A stretch of DNA of 7,029 nucleotides from Methyloprofundus sp. (GTDB taxonomy: Bacteria; Pseudomonadota; Gammaproteobacteria; Methylococcales; Methylomonadaceae): the NCBI GenBank assembly GCA_013138555.1, contig WTCN01000332.1, positions 1 to 7,029 on the forward strand, in the 5' to 3' direction. A program made the translations under genes and the position numbers. Positions 5,847-7,029 of this stretch are shown piece after piece (position 1 is the stretch's first letter; each line of letters starts with the position of its first letter). The notes under the pieces are model-generated. The model saw only the letters and a list, made by a program, of their open reading frames with translations. It was not told where the DNA came from and did not search any database.

Positions 5847-6335
5847 TTAAGAGCGTATAAAAGTATTTGCACCACAATCGGGGCACTCAGGAATAATACT
5901 GGTACTTTTAAAGGCAATGACTTTACCACATTTTTTGCAGCTTAACGTTCCTGGTGCGGTAAGTTCACCCGTTTTATAGGGGTGACTATATTGCTTGGCC
6001 GTTTGTGATAACTGCGCGAGTTCTATGCGAGTTTTATCGGCAATATCAAGAAAAGAATCAAGGGCAAAATTTTCTAATAGCTCTATGTCAAATTTCAGCC
6101 ACTCTGTCAGTGAATCATTACTGTTGTCTGGCAAGGAGTGCGCTGCATGATGTACATCTCTGGAAACCGCATCAGCAACATGGCTAATTTCTTCCTGAGA
6201 CAGACCGCCTAGTTCACTAATTTTTTCTTTGGCAGAATCCAGGCTATCAGCAATAGAATGAATGGTGTCATCTGTCGCTTCATACATGTATTCCATGAAG
6301 TCATTGTAGGCTTTGGTTAGTTTGTTTTCGCTCAT
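5847..6335 (-). CDS. ybeL: Zinc-ribbon protein, DUF1451 / YbeL family
   Basis: This 162-residue protein matches the DUF1451 family typified by E. coli YbeL (about 160 aa). The first 115 residues are largely helical and acidic, with the family block LSQEEISHVADAVSRDVHHAA (45-65) and a second block FLDIADKTRIELAQLSQ (95-111). The end is HPYKTGELTAPGTLSCKKCGKVI...CPDCGANTF, with zinc ligands C133, C136, C151 and C154. Biochemical function is not established for the family. An AAGGAG ribosome binding site (6344-6349) lies 8 nt before the ATG at 6333-6335. The gene is divergent from leuS, the same neighbourhood as in E. coli, which supports the call. Its downstream neighbour is the orphan ParA-type gene, which is not part of the E. 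coli arrangement as I know it. Confidence 0.88.
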   Translation of the reverse strand: MSENKLTKAYNDFMEYMYEATDDTIHSIADSLDSAKEKISELGGLSQEEISHVADAVSRDVHHAAHSLPDNSNDSLTEWLKFDIELLENFALDSFLDIADKTRIELAQLSQTAKQYSHPYKTGELTAPGTLSCKKCGKVIAFKSTSIIPECPDCGANTFIRS

Positions 6336-6362
6336 AAGAAGTGCTCCTTCATAAAGATAGGC

Positions 6363-6391
6363 TTTAGATTTACGTCACTGTAAGGTATTCT
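6363..6391 (+). promoter_or_regulatory. Candidate leuS promoter
   Basis: TTTAGA (6363-6368) and TATTCT (6386-6391) are 17 bp apart and each matches four of six positions of the sigma-70 consensus. Transcription would start around 6398, about 25 nt before the leuS ATG. The 87-bp gap must also carry the divergent promoter of the DUF1451 gene, for which I see no convincing pair of boxes. Confidence 0.3.
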
Positions 6392-6422
6392 AACGCTTTT
6401 GAATGCAAAAAGACGAGTAACA

Positions 6423-7029
6423 ATGCAAGAAAATTACAAACCACTAGAAATTGAGTCTGAAATACAGACGCAATGGGAACAATCAGGCGTATTTCAGGCT
6501 TCTGATGATCAGAATAAAGAAAAGTATTATTGCTTATCGATGTTTCCTTATCCTAGTGGTCGACTGCATATGGGGCATGTGCGTAACTATACGATTGGTG
6601 ATGTGATTAGTCGCTACCAGCGTATGCAAGGAAAAAATGTTATGCAGCCGATGGGTTGGGATGCCTTTGGTTTGCCTGCGGAAAATGCGGCCATGAAGCA
6701 TAATGTCCATCCTGCTGAATGGACTTATGAAAATATCGACTATATGCGTGAGCAGTTAAAACAACTGGGTTTTGGTTACGACTGGAGTCGTGAATTAGCC
6801 ACTTGTGATCCAGATTACTATCGCTGGGAACAATGGTTTTTTCTGCAGTTACTGGAAAAAGATTTAATTTATAAAAAAACTTCAGCAGTTAACTGGTGTC
6901 CACATGATCAAACTGTTTTAGCCAATGAGCAGGTCATTGATGGCTGTTGCTGGCGCTGTGATACGGCTGTTGAAAAAAAAGATATCTCTCAGTGGTTTTT
7001 GAGAATCACTGCATACGCGGATGAGTTAC
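6423..7029 (+). CDS. leuS: Leucyl-tRNA synthetase, N-terminal part (cut by window edge)
   Basis: These are the first 202 codons of leucyl-tRNA synthetase, the cytoplasmic class I enzyme that charges tRNA-Leu with leucine. The full-length bacterial protein is usually about 860-880 residues, so roughly the first quarter is present. The class I signature appears as FPYPSGRLHMGH, with the HIGH-type tetrad at 49-52, followed by the conserved GWDAFGLPAENAA (78-90). A zinc-binding insertion begins at NWCPHDQTVLANEQVIDGCCWRCD (157-180), with C159, C176 and C179 as likely ligands. The editing domain and the KMSKS motif lie beyond the edge. The ATG at 6423 gives MQENYKPLEIE, a normal LeuS start; the preceding ribosome binding site (GACGAG) is weak. 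The frame is intact to the window end. Confidence 0.97.
   Translation, partial: MQENYKPLEIESEIQTQWEQSGVFQASDDQNKEKYYCLSMFPYPSGRLHMGHVRNYTIGDVISRYQRMQGKNVMQPMGWDAFGLPAENAAMKHNVHPAEWTYENIDYMREQLKQLGFGYDWSRELATCDPDYYRWEQWFFLQLLEKDLIYKKTSAVNWCPHDQTVLANEQVIDGCCWRCDTAVEKKDISQWFLRITAYADEL

Overview
The window reads as chromosomal DNA of a gammaproteobacterium with moderately AT-rich sequence. The best evidence is the pair formed by a DUF1451/YbeL-type zinc-ribbon gene divergent from leuS, an arrangement also found in Escherichia coli. A Kbp/YgaU-type BON-LysM gene and a RAYT with REP hairpins also fit a gammaproteobacterium. I cannot name the genus from the sequence.

Layout, left to right. (1) 1-1519, minus strand: a two-gene unit made of a DUF3754/TMEM143-family membrane protein followed, with an 8-bp overlap, by an unrecognised membrane protein cut by the left edge. 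(2) 1681-2136, plus strand: a Kbp-like BON + LysM protein, divergent from the DUF3754 gene. (3) 2160-2862: a compact RAYT cassette, with one HUH-type REP-associated tyrosine transposase between two nearly identical 68-bp direct repeats. Each repeat carries two head-to-head REP hairpins. (4) 2927-4522, minus strand: a membrane-anchored diguanylate cyclase (TM - periplasmic sensor - TM - HAMP - PAS - GGDEF) with an intact active-site motif and inhibitory site. (5) 4523-5025: about 500 bp without a convincing gene but rich in inverted repeats, including a 16-bp perfect stem and a likely terminator for the next gene. (6) 5026-6335, minus strand: a probable operon of a DUF1451 zinc-ribbon protein and an orphan ParA-type ATPase. 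(7) 6423-7029, plus strand: the 5' part of leuS (leucyl-tRNA synthetase), cut by the right edge.

Most genes are independent housekeeping or signalling functions. The clearest accessory element is the RAYT/REP cassette, which sits between two convergent genes (Kbp-like and diguanylate cyclase) and looks recent because its two flanks differ at only 2 of 68 positions. I found no defence island, CRISPR array, tRNA or rRNA. The least characterised parts are the two-gene DUF3754 unit, the DUF1451-ParA pair without a ParB, and the structured gap at 4523-5025.
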